Of a stretch of DNA of 64,000 bases, positions 15,813 to 24,674 are shown piece by piece. Location: contig NZ_KB895376.1 of NCBI RefSeq assembly GCF_000374825.1, forward strand, positions 375,460 to 439,459. The letters run 5' to 3'. The DNA is from Paenibacillus sanguinis 2301083 = DSM 16941. GTDB lineage: Bacteria > Bacillota > Bacilli > Paenibacillales > Paenibacillaceae. The notes under the pieces were generated by a model. That model searched no databases. It saw only the letters and a list, made by a program, of their open reading frames with translations, and was not told where the DNA came from. The position numbers and the translations under genes were made by a program. Position 1 is the stretch's first letter. Each line of letters starts with the position of its first letter.

Positions 15813-17309
15813 TTATCCCTCTGTCTTCACTTCCGGTTTGAACTCCGGCTTCAGCGGCGTTTCTACCGGCGCCTCGGTACGACGCAAGAAGAAACCGATC
15901 AAAAGTGCCACGATGCCGACGTACATGGAAATACTAAATGAGCTATGCAAGCCGAACACCAGAGCATTTGCCTTCTCTGTGACCGACTCCGGGTCAGCCA
16001 CGCCTGCCAGATAACGAACCTGCCCGTTGGAGAAGATCCCCATGAACAATGCCGTTCCGATCGCTCCGGATACCTGTTGCAGCGTGTTCATAATGGCCGT
16101 ACCGTGCGGATATAGTCTGCGCGGCAATTGGTTAAGCCCTGTCGTCTGTCCAGGCATCATGACCAGGGATATACCTACGAGCAGTGCAATATGAAGTCCG
16201 ATGACCGTCCCAACAGGGGTCGTCGTCTCTAGGCCACGCATGAACCAAATCGTTGTGACCACGATCAGCAACCCGGGTGTAATCAATCCTCGTGGACCGA
16301 ACTTATCGAACAGTCGGCCGGCTATCGGCGACATCAATCCATTAACGATCCCACCGGGAAGCAGGACCAGCCCCGCCACAAATGGAACCATCATCAGGGC
16401 ACCTTGCAGATACATCGGCAGAATGATCATCGTGGAGAACAACGTCATCATCATTACCATCAGTAAAGCTGCCGATAAGGCAAACATCGGATATTTGAAC
16501 ACCCGGACATCGAGTGTAGGCTCAGCCACCTTCAACTGCCGCCAAACGAACAGAATCAACGATACAAAGCCGACAATCAGACAAGTATAGACGATAGGGC
16601 TGGACCAGCCTTCACCCTCGCCTGCACTGCTAAAGCCGTACACAATACCGCCGAAGCCCGCCGTAGACAACAGAATGGAGACAATATCCACCTTGGGTCT
16701 CGTAATCTCGGATACATTACGCAGATACGCTGCACCAAACAGAATGGAGAACACAACCAGCGGAACCACCAGATAAAATAACCAGCGCCAATCGAAGGCA
16801 TCCAGAATTAACCCGGATATCGTCGGGCCGATAGCAGGACCAAACATAATAACCAGCCCGATGGTACCCATGGCCGTGCCTCTTTTTTCAGGAGGATAGA
16901 TTGAAATCATGGTATTCATCATCACCGGCAGCAGCAGCCCCGTGCCGATAGCCTGAATCACCCGGCCCAGCAGCAGCACACTAAATGAAGGAGCTATGCC
17001 GCAGACGATGGTACCGACCAGGAATAACAGCATGGCGGATAAGAACATTTGTCTTGTTGTAAACCATTGCATTAACAGCGCCGTAATAGGCACAAGGATA
17101 CCAATCACCAGCATATAAGAGGTAGACAGCCATTGTATGGTGGATGGCCCAACCTGAAACTCGTGCATTAAATCCGTAAAAGCTACATTCAGCAAGGTTT
17201 CATTCAAAATGGACACGAAGGCCCCGATCACCAGGGCAATTGTAATGGGAAGACGCTTGATCCCCTCAAGTCCCGCTCCTTGTGATGCAGCTTGCGTTGA
17301 CATATTCAT
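15813..17309 (-). CDS. lmrB: MFS drug efflux transporter, DHA2 family, LmrB-like
   Basis: A 498-residue protein with about 14 membrane helices. The N-terminal half contains SILNETLLNVAFTDLM, WLSTSYMLVIGILVPITALL and the antiporter-type motif GPAIGPTISGLILD, and the stretch KVDIVSILLSTAGFGGIVYG closely resembles B. subtilis LmrB. It would export lincomycin-like or other drugs using the proton gradient. The ATG at 17309 follows GGAGGT; an upstream start at 17327 is less likely. It lies downstream of an LmrA-like repressor gene, and a sequence like the lmrA operator stands in its own 190-base leader. Substrate assignment is by similarity only. Confidence 0.88.
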   Translation of the reverse strand: MNMSTQAASQGAGLEGIKRLPITIALVIGAFVSILNETLLNVAFTDLMHEFQVGPSTIQWLSTSYMLVIGILVPITALLMQWFTTRQMFLSAMLLFLVGTIVCGIAPSFSVLLLGRVIQAIGTGLLLPVMMNTMISIYPPEKRGTAMGTIGLVIMFGPAIGPTISGLILDAFDWRWLFYLVVPLVVFSILFGAAYLRNVSEITRPKVDIVSILLSTAGFGGIVYGFSSAGEGEGWSSPIVYTCLIVGFVSLILFVWRQLKVAEPTLDVRVFKYPMFALSAALLMVMMMTLFSTMIILPMYLQGALMMVPFVAGLVLLPGGIVNGLMSPIAGRLFDKFGPRGLITPGLLIVVTTIWFMRGLETTTPVGTVIGLHIALLVGISLVMMPGQTTGLNQLPRRLYPHGTAIMNTLQQVSGAIGTALFMGIFSNGQVRYLAGVADPESVTEKANALVFGLHSSFSISMYVGIVALLIGFFLRRTEAPVETPLKPEFKPEVKTEG

Positions 17310-17457
17310 TGTACAGGGTACCTCCAAACTATCCTATTGTAGTTAAATCTCTCTTCTCTCTATTTCTCTACTTACTCTGTATGTGTATATGAACAGGGAG
17401 GCCACCAGCGAAATGTATCGCATAACAACCTAGCCTGGGCTTTGCCACTTTGTCTAT

Positions 17458-17469
17458 TAGACCGTTCTA
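17458..17469 (-). promoter_or_regulatory. Putative LmrA operator in front of lmrB
   Basis: TAGACCGTTCTA is an inverted repeat (TAGA-ACGG-TCTA on the other strand) flanked by TATA-rich sequence. It shares TAGACCG with the site in front of lmrA, and so could give lmrB separate control by the same repressor. Confidence 0.6.
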
Positions 17470-17500
17470 TATATAAAATTTAAATTAATATTGCTTATGC

Positions 17501-18067
17501 CTATACCTTGAACAATCGCGGGATCAGCTTCGCCGTCGTACGCAACGGGTCACTGCTTTTTTGCGTCAGACACATAATGATAGCCCCTTCTACCATGCCG
17601 TTGATTACCACCGCCAAATCAGCAGCCTCCTCCGCCCCATAGCCACAGCTATTGAACTTCTTCTCAAATTCCTCAATCCAGGCATGATACACACCACAGC
17701 AAGCTTGACGAATGTTCTCATTATTTCTTGCCGTCTCATGCGCCACAATGCCAACCGGAATGCCTAAATCCGCATCCTGATCATATTTGTCGGCAATGAA
17801 GGTAAAAAGTCCTTGTACGGCAGTCACTGCATCGGGCGAAGCATTAAGTGCGGCGCACAGACCAGCCAGCGTTACCTTCTTCGTGTGACCCACAGCTTCA
17901 CAAGCCAACTGTTCCTTGCCATCAGGAAAGTGGTAGTATAACGATCCTTTGGGCGCACCGCTAAGCTGAGTAATCTGATTCAAGCCGGTAGCGTTGTAGC
18001 CTTGATTTTGCAACAATTTGGCCGTCGTTTCGATCAGTAGCCGGCGCGTTGGGTTCTCAGTGGACAT
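17501..18067 (-). CDS. lmrA: TetR-family repressor, LmrA/YxaF-like
   Basis: A 188-residue regulator: N-terminal helix-turn-helix with GYNATGLNQITQLSGAPKGS followed by LYYHFPDGKEQLA, then an all-helical ligand domain with ETARNNENIRQAC and VINGMVEGAI. This pattern is strikingly like B. subtilis LmrA, which represses the lmrAB drug-resistance operon until an inducer releases it. It precedes the lmrB-like gene on the same strand. Palindromes sharing TAGACCG occur before both genes. The ATG follows AGAGGAAG. Confidence 0.88.
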   Translation of the reverse strand: MSTENPTRRLLIETTAKLLQNQGYNATGLNQITQLSGAPKGSLYYHFPDGKEQLACEAVGHTKKVTLAGLCAALNASPDAVTAVQGLFTFIADKYDQDADLGIPVGIVAHETARNNENIRQACCGVYHAWIEEFEKKFNSCGYGAEEAADLAVVINGMVEGAIIMCLTQKSSDPLRTTAKLIPRLFKV

Positions 18068-18095
18068 ACCGCTCTTCCTCTTTCTTTCGTGGAAT

Positions 18096-18111
18096 TAGAC
18101 CGATCAGTCTA
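18096..18111 (-). promoter_or_regulatory. Putative LmrA operator in front of lmrA
   Basis: TAGACCGATCAGTCTA is a near-perfect 16-base palindrome 28 bases upstream of the lmrA start. TetR-type repressors normally bind such a site to autoregulate. The half site TAGACCG recurs in front of lmrB. Confidence 0.65.
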
Positions 18112-18206
18112 CATGATAATATACGAAAGGCGAGCCAAGTGTCAACACTTGCCCGCCTCACAGTTTATGGAGTATTTATATCGTGCACAGCGAATCAAAA
18201 ATCAGC

Positions 18207-19184
18207 TTACCAGGCATACGCCCTTGGAGCTTCGCCTCCAGGACCCGGGAAAATCTCGTCGATCGCTTGCAATGTCTCGCTGGTCAATTCCACCTCGACT
18301 ACCCGCAAGGATTCCTCGAATTGCTCCAGTGTGCGTGGCCCGATAATCGGGGCGGTCACAGCGGGATGGGCCAGTGTCCAGGCCAAGGCAATCGTGGCTT
18401 CCGATTCACCTAATTCCTTGCACAGCTTGGAGAACTTCTCTAGCTGCGGACGCAGCTTCTCCACCCGCTCTGCTTGCTTGGCCGTTCTGGAGCCAGGCTG
18501 CGGATTCAGATTCCCGCCAAGAACACCGCCGTCCAGCGGGCTCCATGGAATAACGCCAATGCCCAGCTCTTCGGCAGCAGGCAACACCTCCAGCTCCGGC
18601 AAACGGCACAGCAGGCTATACTTATGCTGCTCAGAGACCAATCCCAGCCGTCCCCCAGCCTTAGCTTCGTATTGAGCCTTCACCAAGTCGCGCCCAGCGA
18701 AGTTGCTAGACCCGACGTAACCGATCTTCCCTTGATGCTGGGCGATTTCAAAAGCATGCCATAGCTCGTCCCAGCTCACGTTCCGGTCAATATGATGCAT
18801 CTGATACAGTTCGATGTGGTCCGTGCCAAGCCGGCGCAGCGAGTCCTCCAGATGACGGCGAATCTTATAGGCCGACAAGCCGGGCCCCCCATTCGGATCC
18901 GTCTCCGCGTCGCCCATGCCGCCGTATACTTTGGTGGCCAGCACAACCTTCTCCCTGCGTCCGCCGCCTTGGGCGAACCAACGTCCGATAATTTCCTCGG
19001 TCCACCCGCGATGCGGCGTCCCACCGTACACATTCGCTGTATCGAAGAAGTTGACGCCTGCATCAAGCGCCGCATCCATAATTCTGAATGCTTCCTTCTC
19101 CTCGGTGGTAGGGCCGAAATTCATCGTGCCCAAGCACAGACGGCTTACCTTTAAACCGGTTCTTCCCAAGCTCGTATACTTCAT
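18207..19184 (-). CDS. Aldo/keto reductase
   Basis: A 325-residue AKR-fold enzyme starting MKYTSLGRTGLKVSRLCLGT. Catalytic positions are visible as Asp and Tyr in FFDTANVYGG, Lys in VVLATKVYG and His in LYQMHHIDR; the cofactor segment PIIGPRTLEQFEES lies near the C-terminus. It belongs to the voltage-gated potassium channel beta/YghZ-like branch acting on aldehydes with NADPH; the substrate is unknown. It is a single gene with GAGGAGG before the ATG, between lmrA and the GH36 gene. Confidence 0.92.
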   Translation of the reverse strand: MKYTSLGRTGLKVSRLCLGTMNFGPTTEEKEAFRIMDAALDAGVNFFDTANVYGGTPHRGWTEEIIGRWFAQGGGRREKVVLATKVYGGMGDAETDPNGGPGLSAYKIRRHLEDSLRRLGTDHIELYQMHHIDRNVSWDELWHAFEIAQHQGKIGYVGSSNFAGRDLVKAQYEAKAGGRLGLVSEQHKYSLLCRLPELEVLPAAEELGIGVIPWSPLDGGVLGGNLNPQPGSRTAKQAERVEKLRPQLEKFSKLCKELGESEATIALAWTLAHPAVTAPIIGPRTLEQFEESLRVVEVELTSETLQAIDEIFPGPGGEAPRAYAW

Positions 19185-19343
19185 GACTGCAGCCTCCTCA
19201 ATGTTTTGATATCAGGTGCTTAGCTTGACCTATTGCCCAAAACTTGTCTGGATGAAGTCCACAACCATTATATACCAGATGGGCGGTTGGATAAAAGTCT
19301 GCCGTCTCCTATTAAGCTATCTCCCTATCTAACTGGTTCACCC

Positions 19344-21449
19344 TCACTGCCCACGCCGGATTTCAAATAGTCGGGCCGTTCTAGCCTGAGGTAACGTTAC
19401 TTTCAGATTCCCTGCTGCGGCATCCCAGTTCCATGTCCCTGCGAAGTTTTGCGGGTAGGCACAACGAATGGACAATTCCTCTCCCCTAAGCTCGGGAAGT
19501 GACAGCACCTGTGAAGAAGCGTCCCCACCAACCCGCCATACTGCTAAATAAATGACCGGCTTCTCTGTGCGGCGAAGTCCCAGGCTCATCCAGTGATCCT
19601 CCCGTTTGGGCAAGCCTAGCGGCCAGAAAGGAAAGGCCTCTGGAATATCCCTGCGAATCAGCTTGTAATAATCCAACGCTTCCTTAACCAGCGCACGGCG
19701 GCGAGCGCTCAGCTCAGCAAGATGCCCGCTCTGGTGCACCCGCAGCAGCAAGGCATTGACCATGTTAAAGACAACCTCTTCATCATCCCCCTCCCGCAGC
19801 GGATAGGACCAGATGGCTGATTGCTCGGGGGCCAGGGCCGAAGGCGAAGCTGCGGCGATCATCGCGTAGTTCACGTAATCCTCCTGATCGCTGGTCGATT
19901 GAATACTGTACCGGCTTAGCATGGCATAATCCATACGCATCCCGCCGCTGGAACAATTTTCGATAACCAAATCGGGGTAACGGGCAAAAATCCCGTCCAG
20001 CCAGGCCAGATAAGCGCGGTTATGCTGCAACAATCCATCACCATAGCTGTCCGCCGCCAGCTCGGTGCCGATACCGGCATTGATGTTGTAGTCCATCTTG
20101 ATATAGCCTACACCATAGTCTTCCACCAGACGACGAATGACTTCATCCGCATGGGCAATGACCTGCGGGTTGCGGTAATCCAGCTGATAACGGCTGCGGT
20201 CCATCATTCGCTTGCCATGCCGCATGAAGAACCAGCTATCATCCGTCTCTGCCAGCTTTGGACTGCGGATGCCCATCACCTCAAGCTCCAGCCACAGCCC
20301 CGGAACCATGCCTTTGCCCCGTATATAATCCAATACATATTTGATGCCTTCGGGGAATCGCTCGGAGGAAGGCAGCCATTCCCCTACACCATCCCACCAT
20401 TCACCCGGCGCATACCAGCCGGCGTCAATGCAGAAGTATTCGCAGCCTGCCTCTGCGGCGGCATCGATGAGTGGCAGGAGCTTCGCTGTAGTTGGCGAGC
20501 CCCATAGACAGTTCATGTAATCATTAAATATAATCGGCAAATCCCGATTGTCAGCATTCGGGCGGCGAATACGCCGGCGGTAAGCAGTCAGTTGGCCAAC
20601 CGCCTGCTCAAAGCCACCATACACCGCTCCGACCGCCACCGGTACGCTCACAAATGACTGACCCGGTGCAAGTGATATCCACCAGTGATTTTCGTGCTCG
20701 GTGGGCCCGCTGATCAGCAGTGTCAAATAATCGTTCTGGTCCAACATCTCCCAATGCCAGGAGCCGTTGTGCTCAATCTGCCAGAACAGACTGTTTCCAG
20801 CTTCCCGATTCTCCAGCACCGCCATAGGAACATGCTCTGCCGTAGACCAGGACCCTGTATTACTACAGGATATCCGTTTGGAACTACGGTCCGTCATATG
20901 AGAGAGTCCCAACTCCGGCAGACGATATGTCCGCCATTGCAGCTCACTTTGCCAGCCTGTATGCGGAATAGACAGGAACATCTTCTCGTCACGATCCTGC
21001 CGTCCCTCCTTATCCAGCCCATTCAAAGCAAAGGAGGACACATACTCAACGCCCAACGCATTTGACCCGGCATTAAACAGTGTGACCCAGGAACGAATCG
21101 TTTGCAGCCCATCAAAGAACTGGAAGTGCTGCACAGCTTGCAATGAAGTTACCGGATCGCACAGGGTTAGCTCCAGCTTGCGGCCAAGCTGATTTCTTAT
21201 ATCTGTATGACTGACATAAGCCATGCGAAGACCCGGGTAGCTCGCACGATGCGTTCGCCCATGATGTTCTCCCCGGTCTTCTCCTGTCAGTTGCAGCTCC
21301 ATGAGACGAAAGCCTGGCTTCTGTTCTTCATGCAGCAGTTCATCCACCCATTCCTCCGTACCGAAATGCAACAAACGCACATCCTTCTCCGCGGTCACCT
21401 CCAGCACCAGATGAAGACCGTTTTCCATCAGTTGAATGAGTCTGGACAT
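19344..21449 (-). CDS. Alpha-galactosidase, GH36 family
   Basis: A 701-residue intracellular glycosidase (no signal peptide). A beta-sandwich N-terminal domain precedes the TIM barrel, which has CIDAGWYAPGEWWDGVGEW, the nucleophile Asp453 in YIKMDYN, the ENCSSGGMRMDYAM stretch, and the acid/base candidate Asp in STSDQEDY (521-524). The usual GLWFEPE segment reads GLWLELE. It would release galactose from raffinose-type or other alpha-galactosides imported by the neighbouring sugar ABC transporter. It follows the binding-protein gene on the same strand with a terminator between, so it may have its own promoter. Confidence 0.93.
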   Translation of the reverse strand: MSRLIQLMENGLHLVLEVTAEKDVRLLHFGTEEWVDELLHEEQKPGFRLMELQLTGEDRGEHHGRTHRASYPGLRMAYVSHTDIRNQLGRKLELTLCDPVTSLQAVQHFQFFDGLQTIRSWVTLFNAGSNALGVEYVSSFALNGLDKEGRQDRDEKMFLSIPHTGWQSELQWRTYRLPELGLSHMTDRSSKRISCSNTGSWSTAEHVPMAVLENREAGNSLFWQIEHNGSWHWEMLDQNDYLTLLISGPTEHENHWWISLAPGQSFVSVPVAVGAVYGGFEQAVGQLTAYRRRIRRPNADNRDLPIIFNDYMNCLWGSPTTAKLLPLIDAAAEAGCEYFCIDAGWYAPGEWWDGVGEWLPSSERFPEGIKYVLDYIRGKGMVPGLWLELEVMGIRSPKLAETDDSWFFMRHGKRMMDRSRYQLDYRNPQVIAHADEVIRRLVEDYGVGYIKMDYNINAGIGTELAADSYGDGLLQHNRAYLAWLDGIFARYPDLVIENCSSGGMRMDYAMLSRYSIQSTSDQEDYVNYAMIAAASPSALAPEQSAIWSYPLREGDDEEVVFNMVNALLLRVHQSGHLAELSARRRALVKEALDYYKLIRRDIPEAFPFWPLGLPKREDHWMSLGLRRTEKPVIYLAVWRVGGDASSQVLSLPELRGEELSIRCAYPQNFAGTWNWDAAAGNLKVTLPQARTARLFEIRRGQ

Positions 21450-21487
21450 CGTAGTTCCTCCTTAGCTTCGTTATGATCTTGATGATA

Positions 21488-21526
21488 GCAAAATGAACTC
21501 AGCACCGAGGATGGTGCTGAGTTCAT
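21488..21526 (-). terminator. Terminator between sugar-binding protein gene and GH36 gene
   Basis: ATGAACTCAGCACC pairs with GGTGCTGAGTTCAT around a 6-base loop. On the minus strand it is followed by TTTTG, so it can end or attenuate the binding-protein transcript before the alpha-galactosidase gene. Confidence 0.75.
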
Positions 21527-21546
21527 CGTAGGTACATCTTTAATCT

Positions 21547-22875
21547 TTATTGAGCGGAACCCAGTTGCACCCAGGCCTGTTCGATTTCAGTCACAGCCTG
21601 ATCTTTCGTTTTGCTGCCACCAATATAGGCCTGCATAATTTCGCCGAATTTTTGATGGAACGTATCCAGCGAATAGTTGATCGACAAATCACCCGATGGC
21701 TCAGAGGCCAAAATTTCATTCATTTGCTGTGGCATATCGAGTTCCGGCATCGGCGCATCCTTGATTGGAGGGATAACTTTCGCTACGCTAGAGAACCAGT
21801 TCTTCCCATAATCCGAAGTGTAGAGCCAGTTGAAGAATTCAATGGTCTCCTTGACGACGGCCGAATCCTTGTTAATGCGCAACGCTTGGTCCGCACCTGT
21901 AATAATCGTCGCCTGCTCCGGCTTGTCGCTGACCGGGTATCCGGCGATGCCAATTTTAATGTCCGGCGTAATTTTCTTAATTGCTTCTTCGTCCCATGCA
22001 CCTTTACCTGTCATGATGGCCGCTTTGCCGGAAGCAAAATCGCTAACTTCAGCATTGCTGTCACGTTCGAGCGGTTTGTCCGTACCATGCTTGACGGTCG
22101 TATCGATGAAGCTGAAGAAGTTGTTGTAGAGCACCGGATAATCCTTGATTTTAACATCTCCGGCAATGAATCCGCTTACTAATTCCTGTGAAGTTACCCC
22201 TGCATCTTGTGCTGCTGCATTCACGAAGTGCTGGAAGACGTGCTTCCATACCCACCATTCCTTATAGGCATTGGCGAATGGGGTAATTCCCTTGGCTTCC
22301 AGCTTGGTGATGGCATCATCCAGCTCTGCCACTGTTTTCGGGAAGGTGGCCACTCCCGCTTGGTCGAGCAATTCTTTGTTGTAAATCAGGGAGAACAGGT
22401 TGCCCTTGACCGGCAGTCCCAGCACCTTGCCGTCCGTCGAGCTCATATTGGCGCGAACAGCGTCCGTCATGGCTGCGGCCAGCGGCTCGTTCGTCAGATC
22501 GGCACTGTACTCCGCAAAGGTGTCGATATCGCCGCCTGCCGTTGTTTGGAAGACATCCGGTGTGCTTCCGGCAGCAATTCTCGATTTGAGCACGGTATTG
22601 TAGTCCGCCTGCATAATCTCCAGATTAATAGTTACATTGGGCTTCACTTGTTTGTATTCTTTGATGTAGGCGTTGAAGGCATCCGTGTATTCGGGCGAAG
22701 CTGTAAACATGTTAATGGTAACCGGTTTGGATTCATCCGCTGCTGCATTATTGCCTCCAGCATTGGCGCCTCCGGCTCCATTGCCCTCAGCGTTGTTGCC
22801 GTTCCCGCCACAAGCTGACAGCAGCCCCATAATCAGCACCAGGCTGAAGGATAGGGCAAGGATCTTTTTCTTCAT
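21547..22875 (-). CDS. Sugar ABC transporter substrate-binding lipoprotein (system 1)
   Basis: A 442-residue extracellular solute-binding protein of the CUT1 type: signal peptide with lipobox LLSAC, an Asn/Gly/Ala-rich tether, then KPVTINMFTASPEYTDAFNA and the usual GKAAIMTGKGAW-type segment. The ATG at 22875 begins MKKKILALSFSLVLIMGLLS; the longer frame from 22926 would add an unlikely N-terminus. Its permeases lie more than 3.8 kb away on the opposite strand beyond the two-component genes. With an alpha-galactosidase next door, an alpha-galactoside or related oligosaccharide is a likely ligand (inference). Confidence 0.9.
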   Translation of the reverse strand: MKKKILALSFSLVLIMGLLSACGGNGNNAEGNGAGGANAGGNNAAADESKPVTINMFTASPEYTDAFNAYIKEYKQVKPNVTINLEIMQADYNTVLKSRIAAGSTPDVFQTTAGGDIDTFAEYSADLTNEPLAAAMTDAVRANMSSTDGKVLGLPVKGNLFSLIYNKELLDQAGVATFPKTVAELDDAITKLEAKGITPFANAYKEWWVWKHVFQHFVNAAAQDAGVTSQELVSGFIAGDVKIKDYPVLYNNFFSFIDTTVKHGTDKPLERDSNAEVSDFASGKAAIMTGKGAWDEEAIKKITPDIKIGIAGYPVSDKPEQATIITGADQALRINKDSAVVKETIEFFNWLYTSDYGKNWFSSVAKVIPPIKDAPMPELDMPQQMNEILASEPSGDLSINYSLDTFHQKFGEIMQAYIGGSKTKDQAVTEIEQAWVQLGSAQ

Positions 22876-23024
22876 TTCATAACGCCCCCGCTTCTTTGAA
22901 GTTGTTAACATCCTTATAGCAGCCACACTTGAGCTGCCATGCCCTTATTCTACTGAATAGATTTAACAGACAAAATGTAGATATGTGATGATTTGAGGGT
23001 AAAAAAGTGGAATGATGGGTTAGT

Positions 23025-24674
23025 TCACTTTTTAACCCCTGCCTCCTGACGCACACGATATTCGGAGGGAGACAGGTCGTAATAGTTCCGAAACGCCTTG
23101 CTGAAATAGTTCTTATCCTTATAGCCAAGCATCTCGGAAATCTCCTGAATCTTTAAGGAAGAATCGTTCAGCAGTTCCGTTGCCTTCTCCATCCGCACCT
23201 TCTGAACGTATTCATGGATACCGTGACCATATTGCTGCTTGAACAGCTTCATCAAGTATTCCCTGCTGAGAAAATACTTCTCGGTGAACATTGAAATTTT
23301 GATATCCTCAAAATAATGATCTTCGATGTAAACCTTGATGTCATCCACGTTAAATGGTCTGTTGCCCGCTAACGAACGGCGAATCTGCTCATTGTAGTAC
23401 GCCGTCAGCCTCCATAGCAATGCTTCGTATTGCTCGAAGGCAGCATAGTCGGTAGACAGACCTATCGCGCTCAGCGCCCGCTCTCCTCCGGCGCCAGGAA
23501 GTCGGTCTGTCGGAACGCCAAGGTCAGTAGCGGTATCATTTAATAGAACGATAATCTCGCGCAGTGTACGGTCCGCCTGCCCGAGGGTGAAGGATTCGCC
23601 GGATTTTATTTTTTTGGCGTATTCGCTCATGACCGTCTTGGCAGCTTTAAGGTTCCCGGCCTCCAGGGCGCTGCGAAGAATGGGCAAGCGGCTGGTGAAG
23701 GAGAAGCTATCCTGCACGGGTGAACTGCCCCCGGCGCCTATGATTGCCTTCCCCTCAAGCTTGAGCAAATCAATCCATTCAATCTTGTCCACCGCCTCCT
23801 TATAGGAGTCGGCTACGGCCAGCACATCCTCGCAGACAGATCCGACGCCCCCCGCCGTCAAAATGCCAAACAAGCTGCTTAAAGTAGCGACCACCTTTTT
23901 CATCAGCTCTCCCGATCGGAAGTTAACCTCCTTGGGGTAACCACCGTGCGCGGTATAAACGGCGATGATCTCCCGCTCCTGCTTGGGATTAGCGAAGCTG
24001 AAGCAGATCAGGTGATTCCCGGCCACCTCGTTAATGACGTTCGCAACGGCAAAATGCAATAGCTCCGTATCCTGATTGAAGCGACTGTCCCGGATCGCTT
24101 CCAGATTCAAAATGCGCAACACCAGCGCTCCGAAGCGGTTATCCGGATCATCTGCTCCTATTAGAGGGAGGAACCCCAGATTGCTCTGCTTCTTGAAGCT
24201 GCGGTCGATAATGGACAAGTAGATCTTCTCCTTCAGCTTGGGCAGCGACATATTGAAGGTGATGTTTCTTGTAATAGATTCGCTCTGGAGCTGCCGTTTG
24301 GCTGCGAGCACATCGATGGCTTTGCGCAAGGCCTGATTCAAGTCCTGACGATTAACCGGCTTGAGTAGATAGTCCACTACTTTGGAGTGAATAGCCTGTC
24401 TGGTGAACTCAAAATCATTGTACCCGCTAATGACGATGGTCAGTAGCTCGGGATAGGCCTGCTCAACGATCTTGAGGAACTCCACCCCGTTCATCTCCGG
24501 CATCTTCATATCCACCATAACGATGTCGGGCTTATGCTGCTCCAGCATCGCCAGGCCCGCCTTGCCGTCCGTGGCTTCCAATACCTCCCCGATCTCCAGC
24601 CCCTGCCAGTTGCCGAGAATGCGTATCGCTTCCCGAAGAGGCTCCTCATCGTCGATAATCAACACTTTATACAT
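23025..24674 (-). CDS. Response regulator, YesN/AraC type (system 1)
   Basis: A 549-residue regulator. The N-terminal receiver domain starts MYKVLIIDDEEPLREAIRIL, with the phospho-acceptor Asp in VDMKMPEMNG (near residue 56) and the Lys in LLKPVN. A long middle region follows, then a C-terminal AraC helix-turn-helix pair (FLSREYLMKLFKQQYG and IQEISEMLGYKDKNYFSKAF). It overlaps the kinase gene by 8 bases. Such regulators activate sugar ABC genes when the kinase senses substrate, so the divergent permeases and the binding protein are the probable targets. Confidence 0.93.
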   Translation of the reverse strand: MYKVLIIDDEEPLREAIRILGNWQGLEIGEVLEATDGKAGLAMLEQHKPDIVMVDMKMPEMNGVEFLKIVEQAYPELLTIVISGYNDFEFTRQAIHSKVVDYLLKPVNRQDLNQALRKAIDVLAAKRQLQSESITRNITFNMSLPKLKEKIYLSIIDRSFKKQSNLGFLPLIGADDPDNRFGALVLRILNLEAIRDSRFNQDTELLHFAVANVINEVAGNHLICFSFANPKQEREIIAVYTAHGGYPKEVNFRSGELMKKVVATLSSLFGILTAGGVGSVCEDVLAVADSYKEAVDKIEWIDLLKLEGKAIIGAGGSSPVQDSFSFTSRLPILRSALEAGNLKAAKTVMSEYAKKIKSGESFTLGQADRTLREIIVLLNDTATDLGVPTDRLPGAGGERALSAIGLSTDYAAFEQYEALLWRLTAYYNEQIRRSLAGNRPFNVDDIKVYIEDHYFEDIKISMFTEKYFLSREYLMKLFKQQYGHGIHEYVQKVRMEKATELLNDSSLKIQEISEMLGYKDKNYFSKAFRNYYDLSPSEYRVRQEAGVKK

